Assembly: GCF_000266945.1 (NCBI RefSeq)
Contig: NC_018025.1
Span: forward strand, 2,418,001-2,482,000
Reading direction: 5' to 3'
DNA length: 64,000 bases
DNA from: Desulfomonile tiedjei DSM 6799
GTDB lineage: Bacteria > Desulfobacterota > Desulfomonilia > Desulfomonilales > Desulfomonilaceae
Both the position numbers and the translations under genes were made by a program. The notes below the pieces were generated by a model that saw only the letters and a list, made by a program, of their open reading frames with translations, searched no databases and was not told where the DNA came from. Positions 1 through 8,444 of the stretch are shown here, in pieces (position 1 is the first letter of the stretch; each line of letters begins with the position of its first letter).

Positions 1-33
1 TTCGAAAGAACTCGATCATTTTGGAGGTATGCT

Positions 34-687
34 TTGACACAATTCACGATCTTTGTTCTTCTGTTCACGTGCCTCTTTACTTGCGTTCCTTTGCTCTTCG
101 CACAGGAGAATAAGGCTGTAGCTTTGGATAAGAAAGTGAAAGCCTTCCTGAATAGCCATGCACGGGAGTGGCACGATTGGAACGTTCCTGAAGCGGACGC
201 AAGGCTGCTTTACGATATTATCATCCAGAACAAGTATACGAAAGCGCTTGAGATCGGTACTTCAACGGGCTTCTCTTCGATCTGGATTGCTTGGGCGCTG
301 AGTAAAACCGGCGGCAAATTGATCACCATAGAGGTTGACGAATCCAGATATAGAAAGGCAGTGGACAATTTCAGGAAAGCCGGACTATCTGAATATATCG
401 ATGCACGGCTCGCGAATGCCCATACGTTGGTCCCTGGGTTGCAGGGACCGTTCGACTTCGTCTTCTCCGACGCGGACAAGGAGTGGTACAAGAATTACTT
501 CGATGCTGTAGCGCCGAAATTAATCGTCGGGGGCTGTTACACGACGCATAACGTTTCCGATCGCATGAACACCGGGTTCGGATTAGAGAGTTACGTTGAA
601 TATCTCAAGAACCTGAAAAATTTCGAAACTACTTTTGACGACAGAGGCGCAGGCGTGGCAATCAGCTATAAGAAGTCGGGAAAGTAG
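34..687 (+). CDS. Secreted class I SAM-dependent O-methyltransferase
   Basis: The 217-residue protein has an N-terminal hydrophobic signal peptide (about residues 1-23, ending LLFAQ). The rest looks like the catechol/caffeoyl-CoA O-methyltransferase family: a SAM-binding motif I (ALEIGTSTGFSS, near 72-83), an acidic residue ending the second strand (ITIEVDE), and the metal-site-like segment DFVFSDADKEWYKNYFD near 140-156. Start is TTG at 34, preceded six bases earlier by GGAGG; the ATG just upstream is out of frame and stops at once. An exported SAM enzyme is unusual, because SAM is not expected in the periplasm, so the substrate and true location are open. Neighbours give no clue; the upstream gene is outside the window. 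Confidence 0.8.
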   Translation: MTQFTIFVLLFTCLFTCVPLLFAQENKAVALDKKVKAFLNSHAREWHDWNVPEADARLLYDIIIQNKYTKALEIGTSTGFSSIWIAWALSKTGGKLITIEVDESRYRKAVDNFRKAGLSEYIDARLANAHTLVPGLQGPFDFVFSDADKEWYKNYFDAVAPKLIVGGCYTTHNVSDRMNTGFGLESYVEYLKNLKNFETTFDDRGAGVAISYKKSGK

Positions 688-804
688 ATAGTGAAGGGGA
701 GCGCTCTGTAGCCTGAAGAGTAGCAAGCGGTCTATAATAGGGGGGTGTCTTATCCAATGGCTTTCAGCCGTGATCCAGATTTCGCAACAGCTCCTGGAGG
801 ACCA

Positions 805-2721
805 TTATTCCTGCGTTTCCTCTTCATCGCAACCGAGAGTATTCATATAGTGTTTCAGGGAATAGCGGGAAATTCCCAGCAGTCTAGCTGCCTCTACTCT
901 GCTGCCCTCTGACAGTCGCAGTGCTTCAATTACCATAAACCGTTTCAACTCCCGAGTCATCTCGTTGAGAGACTGGCTGTTCGGAAATGACACGGTGAAG
1001 GATACTCCTTGATTTCCGGGAAGCAGACCCCTGCCTTCAGTCAGTCCCAGATGGGAAGGATCGATCTCTTTTCCGGATGAGAGCATTACAGCCCGTTCAA
1101 GTACGTTTCGAAGTTCCCGTACATTTCCGGGCCATCTGTATTTCTTGAGCTCATCTATTGCAGAAGGACTAAGGATCGGCATTTTATGAATCTGCATTTC
1201 GGAGCGAATTGTATGGAGAATCTCCTGGACCAGAATCGGAATGTCGTCTCGTCGGTCTCGCAGCGGAGGCACCGGGATGGACACGACGTTGAGCCGGTAG
1301 AATAAGTCTTTTCTGAAATCTCCCTCCTCGACCGCCTTCTTCAAATCTCTATTGGTTGCTGCAATGAGTCTGGCACTGACAGGGATTTCCTTCTCTCCAC
1401 CGACACGAGTGAATGTCTTTGTGTCCAAAAAAGTCAATAATTTTGCCTGCAGTCGGAGCGGCAGATCGCCAATCTCATTCAGCAGGAGAGTCCCACCCTC
1501 AGCCAATTCCAGGAGTCCTCGTTTTCGTCCTAGAGCACCGGTAAAGGCCCCTTTCTCATGACCGAAGAGTTCCGATTCTGCAAGCTCTGAGGCTATAGCC
1601 GCACAATTGACGGAGAAATACGGGCCGTTGGCCTGGTTTGAATGTTCGTGGATGTAATTGGCAAGATAGTCCTTGCCACTGCCGCTCTCGCCGATCAGTA
1701 GAATGGTAGAGACTCCCTTTGCTGCAACTTTCGCCTGGTTCAATGTGGCTTGCATAGCCTCGGAGACGTATTCTGCCTTCATCGGGGGGATGGGCACTTC
1801 TGCTCTTTTCCGATCAGTGATGTCGTGCAATATGGTCGAGATGCCTGTGACCTCGTTCAAAGTTCCCCGGAGTGGAGTCCTCGTGGCGAGAAACTTCATA
1901 GGTGCACTTCGAACAATGAGAGTGTCTTCGTCTTCTATTGCCTCTCCCTCCAAAACCCGCAGTTCTATGCCTCTGACACGGTCCGGCGCATCCTCCGGGA
2001 ACAAATCTTCGTGCCTCTTTCCAATAATTTCGGAGGCTCGAACTCCAATAAGGTTCTCGAAAGCCGGGTTTACCTGAACATATCGTAATGACCGATCCTT
2101 CAAAAATATGCAGTCCTCGGCTCCTTCAAAGATTGACCTGAATCGTTGCTCACTCTGCTCAAGCGCCTGTTCCGATCTCTTTCGGTCTGTCAAATCCGTT
2201 GCAATTGTTCGGCAGTCAGTCACGTGCCCATCAGAGTCCCTGGCCGGAGCGCTTTCAAGCCTCACGAACTTATGCTCGCTGTTGATGTTCAGCCTGATCT
2301 CGCAGACTTGCCGATCCCCGTCGTCAAAGACTTGTCGTAAGTGTAGGAGGAACGTGCGAACATCATCGGGATGAACGAATTTCGAGAAAGGGGTGTTGAC
2401 CAGGAAAGATCGTGGCCTATTGGACAGGAGTCGAGTGCCCGCTAAATTAACTTGTCGAATAAAGCTGCGCCGGTCAAACGTGAAATAGCCCGTCGGCGCA
2501 AATTCATAGAGTTCGGAATACTCGGCCTGCGCGGTTTCCAGTTCGCTTTGCATCTGACGCAGTTCCTCATTTTGTATATCCAACTCTATTTGGTGTACCC
2601 GCAATTCGTGGATCATCTTTTTCAAGTCGTCCGGAGAGAGATCAGATATGTCATGGACATCCTCACTGCGAGCTTCGAGAAATTTCTCTGCCCAGTTACG
2701 TAATTTCTCGGGTTCGTCCAC
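805..2721 (-). CDS. PAS-domain sigma-54 activator (enhancer-binding protein)
   Basis: A 638-residue transcription activator. Order: N-terminal coiled coil (about 20-70), two PAS domains (about 70-180 and 190-305), an AAA+ sigma-54 interaction domain (about 315-550) and a C-terminal Fis-type helix-turn-helix (SRVEAARLLGISRYSLKHYM, near 608-627). The AAA+ domain has Walker A GESGSGKD and the sigma-54 loop GAFTGA. Its Walker B reads GGTLLLNEIGD, with Asn where the family usually has Asp. The start is GTG with GGAG upstream. It lies 19 bp after the CheB-CheR fusion gene on the same strand, so the two are probably cotranscribed and may form one signalling path. There is no receiver domain, so control is likely through PAS ligand sensing. 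The target promoter is not known. Confidence 0.9.
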   Translation of the reverse strand: MDEPEKLRNWAEKFLEARSEDVHDISDLSPDDLKKMIHELRVHQIELDIQNEELRQMQSELETAQAEYSELYEFAPTGYFTFDRRSFIRQVNLAGTRLLSNRPRSFLVNTPFSKFVHPDDVRTFLLHLRQVFDDGDRQVCEIRLNINSEHKFVRLESAPARDSDGHVTDCRTIATDLTDRKRSEQALEQSEQRFRSIFEGAEDCIFLKDRSLRYVQVNPAFENLIGVRASEIIGKRHEDLFPEDAPDRVRGIELRVLEGEAIEDEDTLIVRSAPMKFLATRTPLRGTLNEVTGISTILHDITDRKRAEVPIPPMKAEYVSEAMQATLNQAKVAAKGVSTILLIGESGSGKDYLANYIHEHSNQANGPYFSVNCAAIASELAESELFGHEKGAFTGALGRKRGLLELAEGGTLLLNEIGDLPLRLQAKLLTFLDTKTFTRVGGEKEIPVSARLIAATNRDLKKAVEEGDFRKDLFYRLNVVSIPVPPLRDRRDDIPILVQEILHTIRSEMQIHKMPILSPSAIDELKKYRWPGNVRELRNVLERAVMLSSGKEIDPSHLGLTEGRGLLPGNQGVSFTVSFPNSQSLNEMTRELKRFMVIEALRLSEGSRVEAARLLGISRYSLKHYMNTLGCDEEETQE

Positions 2722-2740
2722 GGCTTTCTCCTCACTTCCA

Positions 2741-5725
2741 TCAGGGCCGGTCGGTGATGTCTTGGATGACTAGGAGAATAAGTCTTGGTTTGTCTCCGTC
2801 GGCATCAATCTGCTTTGCATCCAAGGACATTTTCCGCCTCCCTATGGATTCGAACTCATGCTCCACTTCGAATCCCTTGACTTCCTTATGTTCCGGAATG
2901 ATTTTTTCGAGAAGCTGCCGCAAGTCGGGAATATCCCACTGCCGATTCCCCAGATCGTAGAGCCGTCTTCCAATGGTGTCTTCCTTGCGCACAGCAAACG
3001 CCTCGTAGAATTGGCCATTCGCCGAGGTCACGGTCAATCTCTCGTCCAAGACCAAGAAAATCTCACGTGCCATGTTCATGATACTCTCACAGAGCACGTT
3101 CTCCGCCATCTGCTGCTTTTGGAAGGTTATCTCCACAAACGTCAGAACTACCCCTTCAATGACGTTTTCCGTCGTTCTGTAGGGCTGCATACGCATCACG
3201 AACCAGCGACCGTCTTTCGTCTGAACTTCTCTCGTGCGTGGAATCAAGCTTTCGAGAACACGCCGAGAGTCCTCGACAATCCTGTCGTAATTAAGGTTTG
3301 AGACAATATGAGCCAACGGCCTACCTATATCGCTTTGAATCAGGTTGATCAACTCCGTGACTGCAGGGGTGAAACGCAAGACGTTCATATCTGTGTCAAG
3401 AAATATCGTTCCGACCTGCGTGCTGGCGAGCAGGTTATTCATATCATCATTGACCTTGGACAGTTCCTCTATCTTTTGCTGTAATTCTGAATTGACCGTA
3501 GCCAGTTCTTCATTCACGGACTGCTGTTCTTCCTTGGAAGTTTCCAGTTCCTCATTCGTACTCTGGAGCTCTTCATTGGCCGACTGCAATTCCTCATTCG
3601 TTGATTTCAACTCTTCGTTTGAGGTTTCCAGTTCTTCAATGGTGGTCTGCAGATACTCCTTAGCGGACGCCAATTCATGCTCGAGCTCGCGGTTTCTTGC
3701 CTGGACGTCGCTCTCATCCTGGGGCAGGGGCACATCTTCCGATTCCTTTGTTCCCTTCGCATACGTTGCTTCCTCGAATAGTATGAGAAGCAGGTGTCTG
3801 TTGGACGGAGCGAGCACGGGTCGAACAATGAGGTTGACTGCCTCAGAGCCCTGTTTACTTTTCAGTCGCAAGCCGGGGCGTACCACTGTCTTGTTCTCGG
3901 TCTGAGCTCTCCGTACAGCATTGGCGAGTTCGAACCTCAGTTCTTCACGGGCCATTTTGAGAAGGTTGAAACTCGCTTCTCCTGAGGCCGGCGACAAATA
4001 TCGCGCTGTGGAACCGTAGAAATAAATGGCATCAAGTTTCTCGTCAGTCACAACACCTGCTGCATGGTAGGCCTCTAGCAACGCCTTTTCTGCAATGTCT
4101 CGGAAAGTGGCTTTCGTCAATCTCAATTCAGTTTTGATCTCGGGCAATTCCGAAGACTCGCGGAACTGAAGATTTGGCTGCAGGGCCGCCATGGTGGCCG
4201 TGTCCTTTCGCTGGTACAGTTTCCATTTGCGATCCGCCATGGTAAACAATGTCGAATAAGACCCGACTGACTCCGAGGCACCCAGAAAAAGGAATCCGTC
4301 GGATTTTAGGGCATAATGAAAGAGGTGAATCAACCGTTTCTGCAATTCGGTATTCATGTAGATGAGGAGATTTCTGCAGCTAATGAGGTCCAATTTCGAA
4401 AAAGGCGGGTCTGAAATGACGTTCTGGAAAGCGAACACGATCATTTCCCGAAGCTCTTTCTTGATACGGAATTGGTTCTCTTCCTTGATAAAGAATCGTT
4501 CGAGCCGTTTGGGGTTGACATCTGCTGCGATGCTCAACGGATAGACTCCAAGGCGAGCTTTTTCTATGGCTTCTTCGTCTATGTCCGTGGCAAATATCTG
4601 CAGGTGAAAGTCGATCTTTGCTTCTGCCGCATATTCTTGCACAAGCATTGCAATGGAATACGCTTCCTCGCCGGTTGAACACGCAGGCACCCATATTCGC
4701 ATGTACTGGCTGTCCCCGTTCAGTATTTTGGGAAGGGCTTTCTTCTGTAATGCCTCGAATGCATCCGGCTCACGAAAGAAGTTCGTCACTCCGATGAGGA
4801 GTTCTTTGAAAAGCGTCTTCACCTCTAACGGATCGTCTTGAAGAAAACGCAAGTAATCCTGCTTCTTGAGGAGCTGGTGAACGGCCATACGTCTCTCGAT
4901 GCGGCGGATGATCGTGTTTTTCTTGTAATGGGTGAAATCGTGATGAGTCCTTGCCCGAACCAGGATCAGGATCTTCTGGACAATGTTGCCGTCTTCACCC
5001 GTCGGCTCGACGTCTGCCGTAGGTATGGCACCGGGGGCATGCCGCACATATGCCAGCAAATGGTGCGGCATTTTGTCAGGCGATACGACATAGTCAACCA
5101 GTCCGGTGGCGACTGCGCTTCTGGGCATTCCATCGTACCTGGCCGTTCCGGGGTCCTGTACCATGACCATGCCGCCTTCACCCTTGATGGCTCGTATGCC
5201 CAGGGTTCCCTCGCTTCCGGTTCCGGACAGCACAATGGCGATGGCTTGCTCTTTGAGGTCTTCCGCCAAGGATCGGAAGAAGAAGTCTATGGGCTGACGC
5301 AAACCTCTCGGGGAAGAGGGGTCCATGAGGTAAAGCGTGCCGTTCAAGATGGCCATGTCTTTGTTCGGCGGGATGACGTAGACATAGTTGGCTTCGATCA
5401 CCGTGCCATCTGTGACTTCCCTGACCTCCATCCGGGTATACTTCTTGATCAGGTCGGTGAGAATGCTCTTATGGGTGGGGTCAAGATGTTGGACAAGCAC
5501 AAATGACAAGCCTGTATCGGGAGGGAGATTGGTGAAGAAATGTTCGAAAGCTTCCAGGCCACCGGCTGACGCACCGATACCGACAACTCGGAGCGTTTGC
5601 CTGTCTCTTTGTCTCGATTGTGATTCAATAAGGACCTTCTGGTTTGCAGGTTTGATTCCCTCTGAAGTCCCCTGCAATTTGTGCTTCTGACCCTCTTTCC
5701 CATCTGCGCTTTTCTTCTTAGCCAT
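2741..5725 (-). CDS. CheB-CheR-PAS fusion signalling protein
   Basis: A 994-residue fusion: CheB methylesterase (about 45-230), CheR methyltransferase (about 245-510), a linker, a long coiled coil (about 675-760) made of repeats such as ELETSNEEL, ELKSTNEEL and ELQSANEEL, then two PAS domains (about 765-880 and 890-990). CheB shows the catalytic Ser in GIGASAGG and the His in VQHLDPTHKS, but the usual catalytic Asp of the GSDG loop is Glu here (LSGTGSEGTLG). CheR shows the SAM-site region VPACSTGEEAYS and the RNLLIYM motif. No chemoreceptor gene is nearby, so the fusion probably works as a sensory scaffold feeding the sigma-54 activator 19 bp downstream. A GGGGA ribosome site precedes the start. 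A candidate -24/-12 promoter lies just upstream. Confidence 0.92.
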   Translation of the reverse strand: MAKKKSADGKEGQKHKLQGTSEGIKPANQKVLIESQSRQRDRQTLRVVGIGASAGGLEAFEHFFTNLPPDTGLSFVLVQHLDPTHKSILTDLIKKYTRMEVREVTDGTVIEANYVYVIPPNKDMAILNGTLYLMDPSSPRGLRQPIDFFFRSLAEDLKEQAIAIVLSGTGSEGTLGIRAIKGEGGMVMVQDPGTARYDGMPRSAVATGLVDYVVSPDKMPHHLLAYVRHAPGAIPTADVEPTGEDGNIVQKILILVRARTHHDFTHYKKNTIIRRIERRMAVHQLLKKQDYLRFLQDDPLEVKTLFKELLIGVTNFFREPDAFEALQKKALPKILNGDSQYMRIWVPACSTGEEAYSIAMLVQEYAAEAKIDFHLQIFATDIDEEAIEKARLGVYPLSIAADVNPKRLERFFIKEENQFRIKKELREMIVFAFQNVISDPPFSKLDLISCRNLLIYMNTELQKRLIHLFHYALKSDGFLFLGASESVGSYSTLFTMADRKWKLYQRKDTATMAALQPNLQFRESSELPEIKTELRLTKATFRDIAEKALLEAYHAAGVVTDEKLDAIYFYGSTARYLSPASGEASFNLLKMAREELRFELANAVRRAQTENKTVVRPGLRLKSKQGSEAVNLIVRPVLAPSNRHLLLILFEEATYAKGTKESEDVPLPQDESDVQARNRELEHELASAKEYLQTTIEELETSNEELKSTNEELQSANEELQSTNEELETSKEEQQSVNEELATVNSELQQKIEELSKVNDDMNNLLASTQVGTIFLDTDMNVLRFTPAVTELINLIQSDIGRPLAHIVSNLNYDRIVEDSRRVLESLIPRTREVQTKDGRWFVMRMQPYRTTENVIEGVVLTFVEITFQKQQMAENVLCESIMNMAREIFLVLDERLTVTSANGQFYEAFAVRKEDTIGRRLYDLGNRQWDIPDLRQLLEKIIPEHKEVKGFEVEHEFESIGRRKMSLDAKQIDADGDKPRLILLVIQDITDRP

Positions 5726-5751
5726 GAACTATTCCCCGCACGACGGTGGGA

Positions 5752-5767
5752 TGCAAAATTAATACCA
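5752..5767 (-). promoter_or_regulatory. Candidate sigma-54 promoter of the CheB-CheR/activator operon
   Basis: Read on the minus strand the site is TGGTATTAATTTTGCA. It has GG and GC exactly ten bases apart and a perfect -12 TTGCA, but two mismatches in the -24 TGGCAC. The predicted start, about 12 bases after the GC, would leave a short leader holding the GGGGA ribosome site. Since the operon itself encodes a sigma-54 activator, self-control is possible. The match is only moderate. Confidence 0.4.
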
Positions 5768-6010
5768 AGAGCTCACTTCCTGTCATGTTGTAAGGTTATT
5801 ATGTTCACAACCGTGTGGCAAGGGAATAGTGGAATTGCAGAACCGATTCTCTCTCAGGTTTATCTATGATTTTTCCCGAGCATGCGTACTGTTTGTATTA
5901 CTCTTCATCACCGGCTCAGGAAAAACCTCATGATGTTGGACTCCTGGAGGGACGGCTGATACGCAAATTCCTGGTAATGAAGAGACTGCTGCAAGATTAT
6001 TTTGAGCAAC

Positions 6011-6161
6011 AAAATCGTGCCACGATTCTCCATCCGTGTAGGGGCAGACCAACGTGTCTGCCCTTATTTGGGCGGACGCTCTGGTCCGCCCCTACAGTCA
6101 GGCCGGAAAGCTAATGAGAAGATCGTGCCACGATCTGGGGTGAATTTCGACTATTGAGACA
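6011..6161. repeat. Foldback repeat, family C copy 1
   Basis: This lies in the 645-base gene-free stretch 5726-6370. GTAGGGGC (6038-6045) pairs with GCCCCTAC (6088-6095), and inside are two smaller hairpins (GGGCAGAC with GTCTGCCC, GGGCGGAC with GTCCGCCC). The flanks carry CGTGCCACGAT on each side, and the right end reads GACTATTGAGACA. The right half matches the copy at 20551-20753 closely. The left end is not clear here. I see no gene in the rest of the gap. Confidence 0.7.
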
Positions 6162-6370
6162 GCTTCTGAATTACCAGGCTATTTTCTTTAGTCTCTGCGG
6201 GACAGAACTTTCGGCAGAAGTATAATTGTCTGTATCCAAAGATCGAGTTCAAGTGTCCAAGATTAACGAGCAGAGGCTATTCCATTTAGCTGGAAGCCTG
6301 TGGGACGGAGTTGTACAGCAATTAACAGGAATGCAAATCATATAAAAACTACTTATTCGGGATATAGAAA

Positions 6371-7144
6371 ATGGCAAAAAAAGGTTCAGCAAAAAGAGTC
6401 GAGATCCTGGAAAAAGGAAATATCTATTTTCTCTATCGTCCCAGGGTCGAGAAGAAGAAAGCCACAGGTCCTTCGGCCGTTCAACGACTGTACATGGTCT
6501 TGAGTCCCGAAGGGAAAAAGGCAGCCCGACTCACCGTGATCGGCCAGAAAGAAATGCCAGACCCTGAATCAAAAGGTCAGCGCTATTGGGGTTTTGTGGA
6601 GATGATTGCGAAGCACCCCGAGTCGATTCGTGATGAACTCGGAGGGAAACACTATTCCACAAAAACAAGAGTCGAACGACATATGTCACCGGCCAGACCC
6701 GCCGGGGAAGGGGTATATGAGATTTTGCGACATGGAGACCATACTCATCTCGTGTACGCTCTGGAATTGCCGGAAAGTCCTGGAGATGTTCAGGAGGATT
6801 TCAACATCGAGGAGGAGGCGAGTTATATCATTGCCGTGAAGAATCCTGAACGCAGCTCTCCACCGAAAACAGGTTTGCCCAAGAAGGAAAAAGCCGACTA
6901 CCCGAAAAAGCTCCAGGAACAGTTTCAAGACAAAGCGTTTACAAATGCCGATCCAACGGAGCTGTTGGACAGGGAAGGGGTCGAATTCGTCCTGATCTCT
7001 GCAGCAGAGGACATAAAAAAGGAGCTTGGTATCCAACTCAAAACCGAGCACGAATCCGAATCGTCAGCGGACATATTTAGAGAATTGAGATTGGACAAGT
7101 CGAATCGTCCGGTGGAGCCTTTATTTCACGGAGAATGGGTCTGA
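6371..7144 (+). CDS. Conserved protein of unknown function
   Basis: A 257-residue, charged, soluble protein starting MAKKGSAKRVEILEKGNIYF. I recognise the general sequence type (segments such as YFLYRPRVEKKKA and RLYMVLSPEGKK) as a conserved bacterial family without an assigned role, but cannot name a domain. No signal peptide, membrane segment or obvious catalytic motif is seen. It sits 9 bp before a small membrane protein of the low-affinity iron permease family in the same direction, so the two are probably one transcript. The ribosome site is weak. Confidence 0.75.
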   Translation: MAKKGSAKRVEILEKGNIYFLYRPRVEKKKATGPSAVQRLYMVLSPEGKKAARLTVIGQKEMPDPESKGQRYWGFVEMIAKHPESIRDELGGKHYSTKTRVERHMSPARPAGEGVYEILRHGDHTHLVYALELPESPGDVQEDFNIEEEASYIIAVKNPERSSPPKTGLPKKEKADYPKKLQEQFQDKAFTNADPTELLDREGVEFVLISAAEDIKKELGIQLKTEHESESSADIFRELRLDKSNRPVEPLFHGEWV

Positions 7145-7153
7145 GATCTTGGG

Positions 7154-7576
7154 ATGAACGAAAAGAAGAGTGAACGTTTTAATGAGCTCTTCCGGAAATT
7201 TGCTCACAAGTGTTCGGATATTGCGGGCTCTCCGTGGATTTTCTCCGCGGCCGTCACAATCATCCTCCTCTGGGGGATAACCGGTCCCTTCTTCGGATTC
7301 TCGGATACATGGCAGCTCATCATCAATACGAGCACCACAATTATTATCTTCTTAATGGTGTTCTTGATTCAGAATACTCAAAACCGGGAATCGAAAGCGG
7401 TTCAACTCAAGCTTGATGAATTGATCAAATCCATGAAAGAAGCACGTAACAGTTTTATCGATCTGGAAGAGCTATCCGACGAGGAACTGGAGTCTCTTCA
7501 GAAACAGTTCAAGCGACTGCAGCAACGTGACAGCTCCGACAGAGGGGCAAGCAAGGAAGATGCCGAAAGAGAATGA
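7154..7576 (+). CDS. Low-affinity iron permease family small membrane protein
   Basis: A 140-residue protein with two hydrophobic segments (about 28-52 and 58-75) followed by a charged helical tail (LKLDELIKSMKEARNSFIDLEELSDEEL). The pattern FRKFAHKCSDIAGSPWIFSAA...WGITGPFFGFSDTWQLIINTSTTIIIFLMVFLIQNTQNR fits the PF04120 family (named after yeast Fet4, whose bacterial members have no proven iron transport). It is 9 bp downstream of the conserved unknown gene. The iron role is inherited from the family name only. Confidence 0.85.
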   Translation: MNEKKSERFNELFRKFAHKCSDIAGSPWIFSAAVTIILLWGITGPFFGFSDTWQLIINTSTTIIIFLMVFLIQNTQNRESKAVQLKLDELIKSMKEARNSFIDLEELSDEELESLQKQFKRLQQRDSSDRGASKEDAERE

Positions 7577-7585
7577 AACTCAGTG

Positions 7586-8353
7586 CTACTCCACATAGAT
7601 CATCTTCTTAGTCATTCCTCCATCCACAATGAAGTTCTGACCGGTAACAAATCCTGCTTCGTCGGAAATCAGGAAAGCGGCCAGGGTAGCGATGTCTTCC
7701 GGTTTTCCTACGCGGCCTGCTGGATGCTGAGCATGATCCTGTTCGGTAAAATGCGGCTTTTTGGCAAATCGGCTCTTTTTCCACTCGCTCACATCGATCC
7801 AACCCGGGCTGATGCAATTGACACGGATATCCGGTCCCAGGCTCATGGCCAAAGCATGGGTAAAAGCCAAAACCCCTCCCTTCGTGGCAGAATACGCTTC
7901 AGTATTTGGTTCCGATTGGAGTGCTCTGGTGGAAGCAATGTTGACTATGGCGCCTCTGGCACGCCGCAGGTGCAAGACACTATGCTTGACGCAGAGAAAC
8001 ATTCCGGTCAGGTTGATCCCAATCACTCTGTTCCAATCCTCCAATCGAAGCTCATGTACAGGCGCATTACCCGGATGGGCAATGCCTGCATTATTCACGA
8101 GCGCATCCAGTCTGCCGAAATGTTCAATGGTCTGATGAACTGCACTTTCAACCGAAGCTTCATTGCTCACGTCCGTTTCGCAAAACCGGACCGGCCCAAG
8201 ATGCTTGAAGCTCTCTTCAGCCTCTCCTCCTGCTTCAACGTCAATTTCGGCTATCACAACAGCCATTCCATGGCCAAGCAAGTGCCTCACGATACACTTG
8301 CCTATACCTTGGCCGCCGCCGGTTACGAGAGCAACTCTTCGATCATGTGTCAT
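7586..8353 (-). CDS. SDR-family NAD(P)-dependent oxidoreductase
   Basis: A 255-residue classical short-chain dehydrogenase. The Rossmann motif TGGGQGIG is near residues 11-18, NNAG near 85, the catalytic Ser in NIAST near 139, and YSATK (Tyr and Lys) near 153-157. The C-terminal segment VTGQNFIVDGGMT is typical. The 254-260 residue length is usual for the family. A ribosome site (AGAGGA) precedes the ATG. It converges on the iron-permease-family gene, 9 bp away, so it is its own unit. The substrate cannot be read from sequence. Confidence 0.92.
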   Translation of the reverse strand: MTHDRRVALVTGGGQGIGKCIVRHLLGHGMAVVIAEIDVEAGGEAEESFKHLGPVRFCETDVSNEASVESAVHQTIEHFGRLDALVNNAGIAHPGNAPVHELRLEDWNRVIGINLTGMFLCVKHSVLHLRRARGAIVNIASTRALQSEPNTEAYSATKGGVLAFTHALAMSLGPDIRVNCISPGWIDVSEWKKSRFAKKPHFTEQDHAQHPAGRVGKPEDIATLAAFLISDEAGFVTGQNFIVDGGMTKKMIYVE

Positions 8354-8444
8354 TTACCGGTCCTCTTGCTCCCATTTTTCGGGACTGTGTTCCGAAAATA
8401 TGCGCTAAAATTCATCGAGATTGAAGGATAATGTTCATCTCTCA

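Noticed and set aside
4838-5506. A long open plus-strand frame of about 220 codons opposite the CheB-CheR gene
   Set aside because: It is antisense to a clearly conserved domain, with no ribosome site and no recognisable protein.
6005-6024. A TGGCACG and TTGC pair on the minus strand upstream of the CheB-CheR gene, like a sigma-54 promoter
   Set aside because: The spacing is two bases too long, and the TGGCACG lies inside a dispersed repeat, so it is a chance match.
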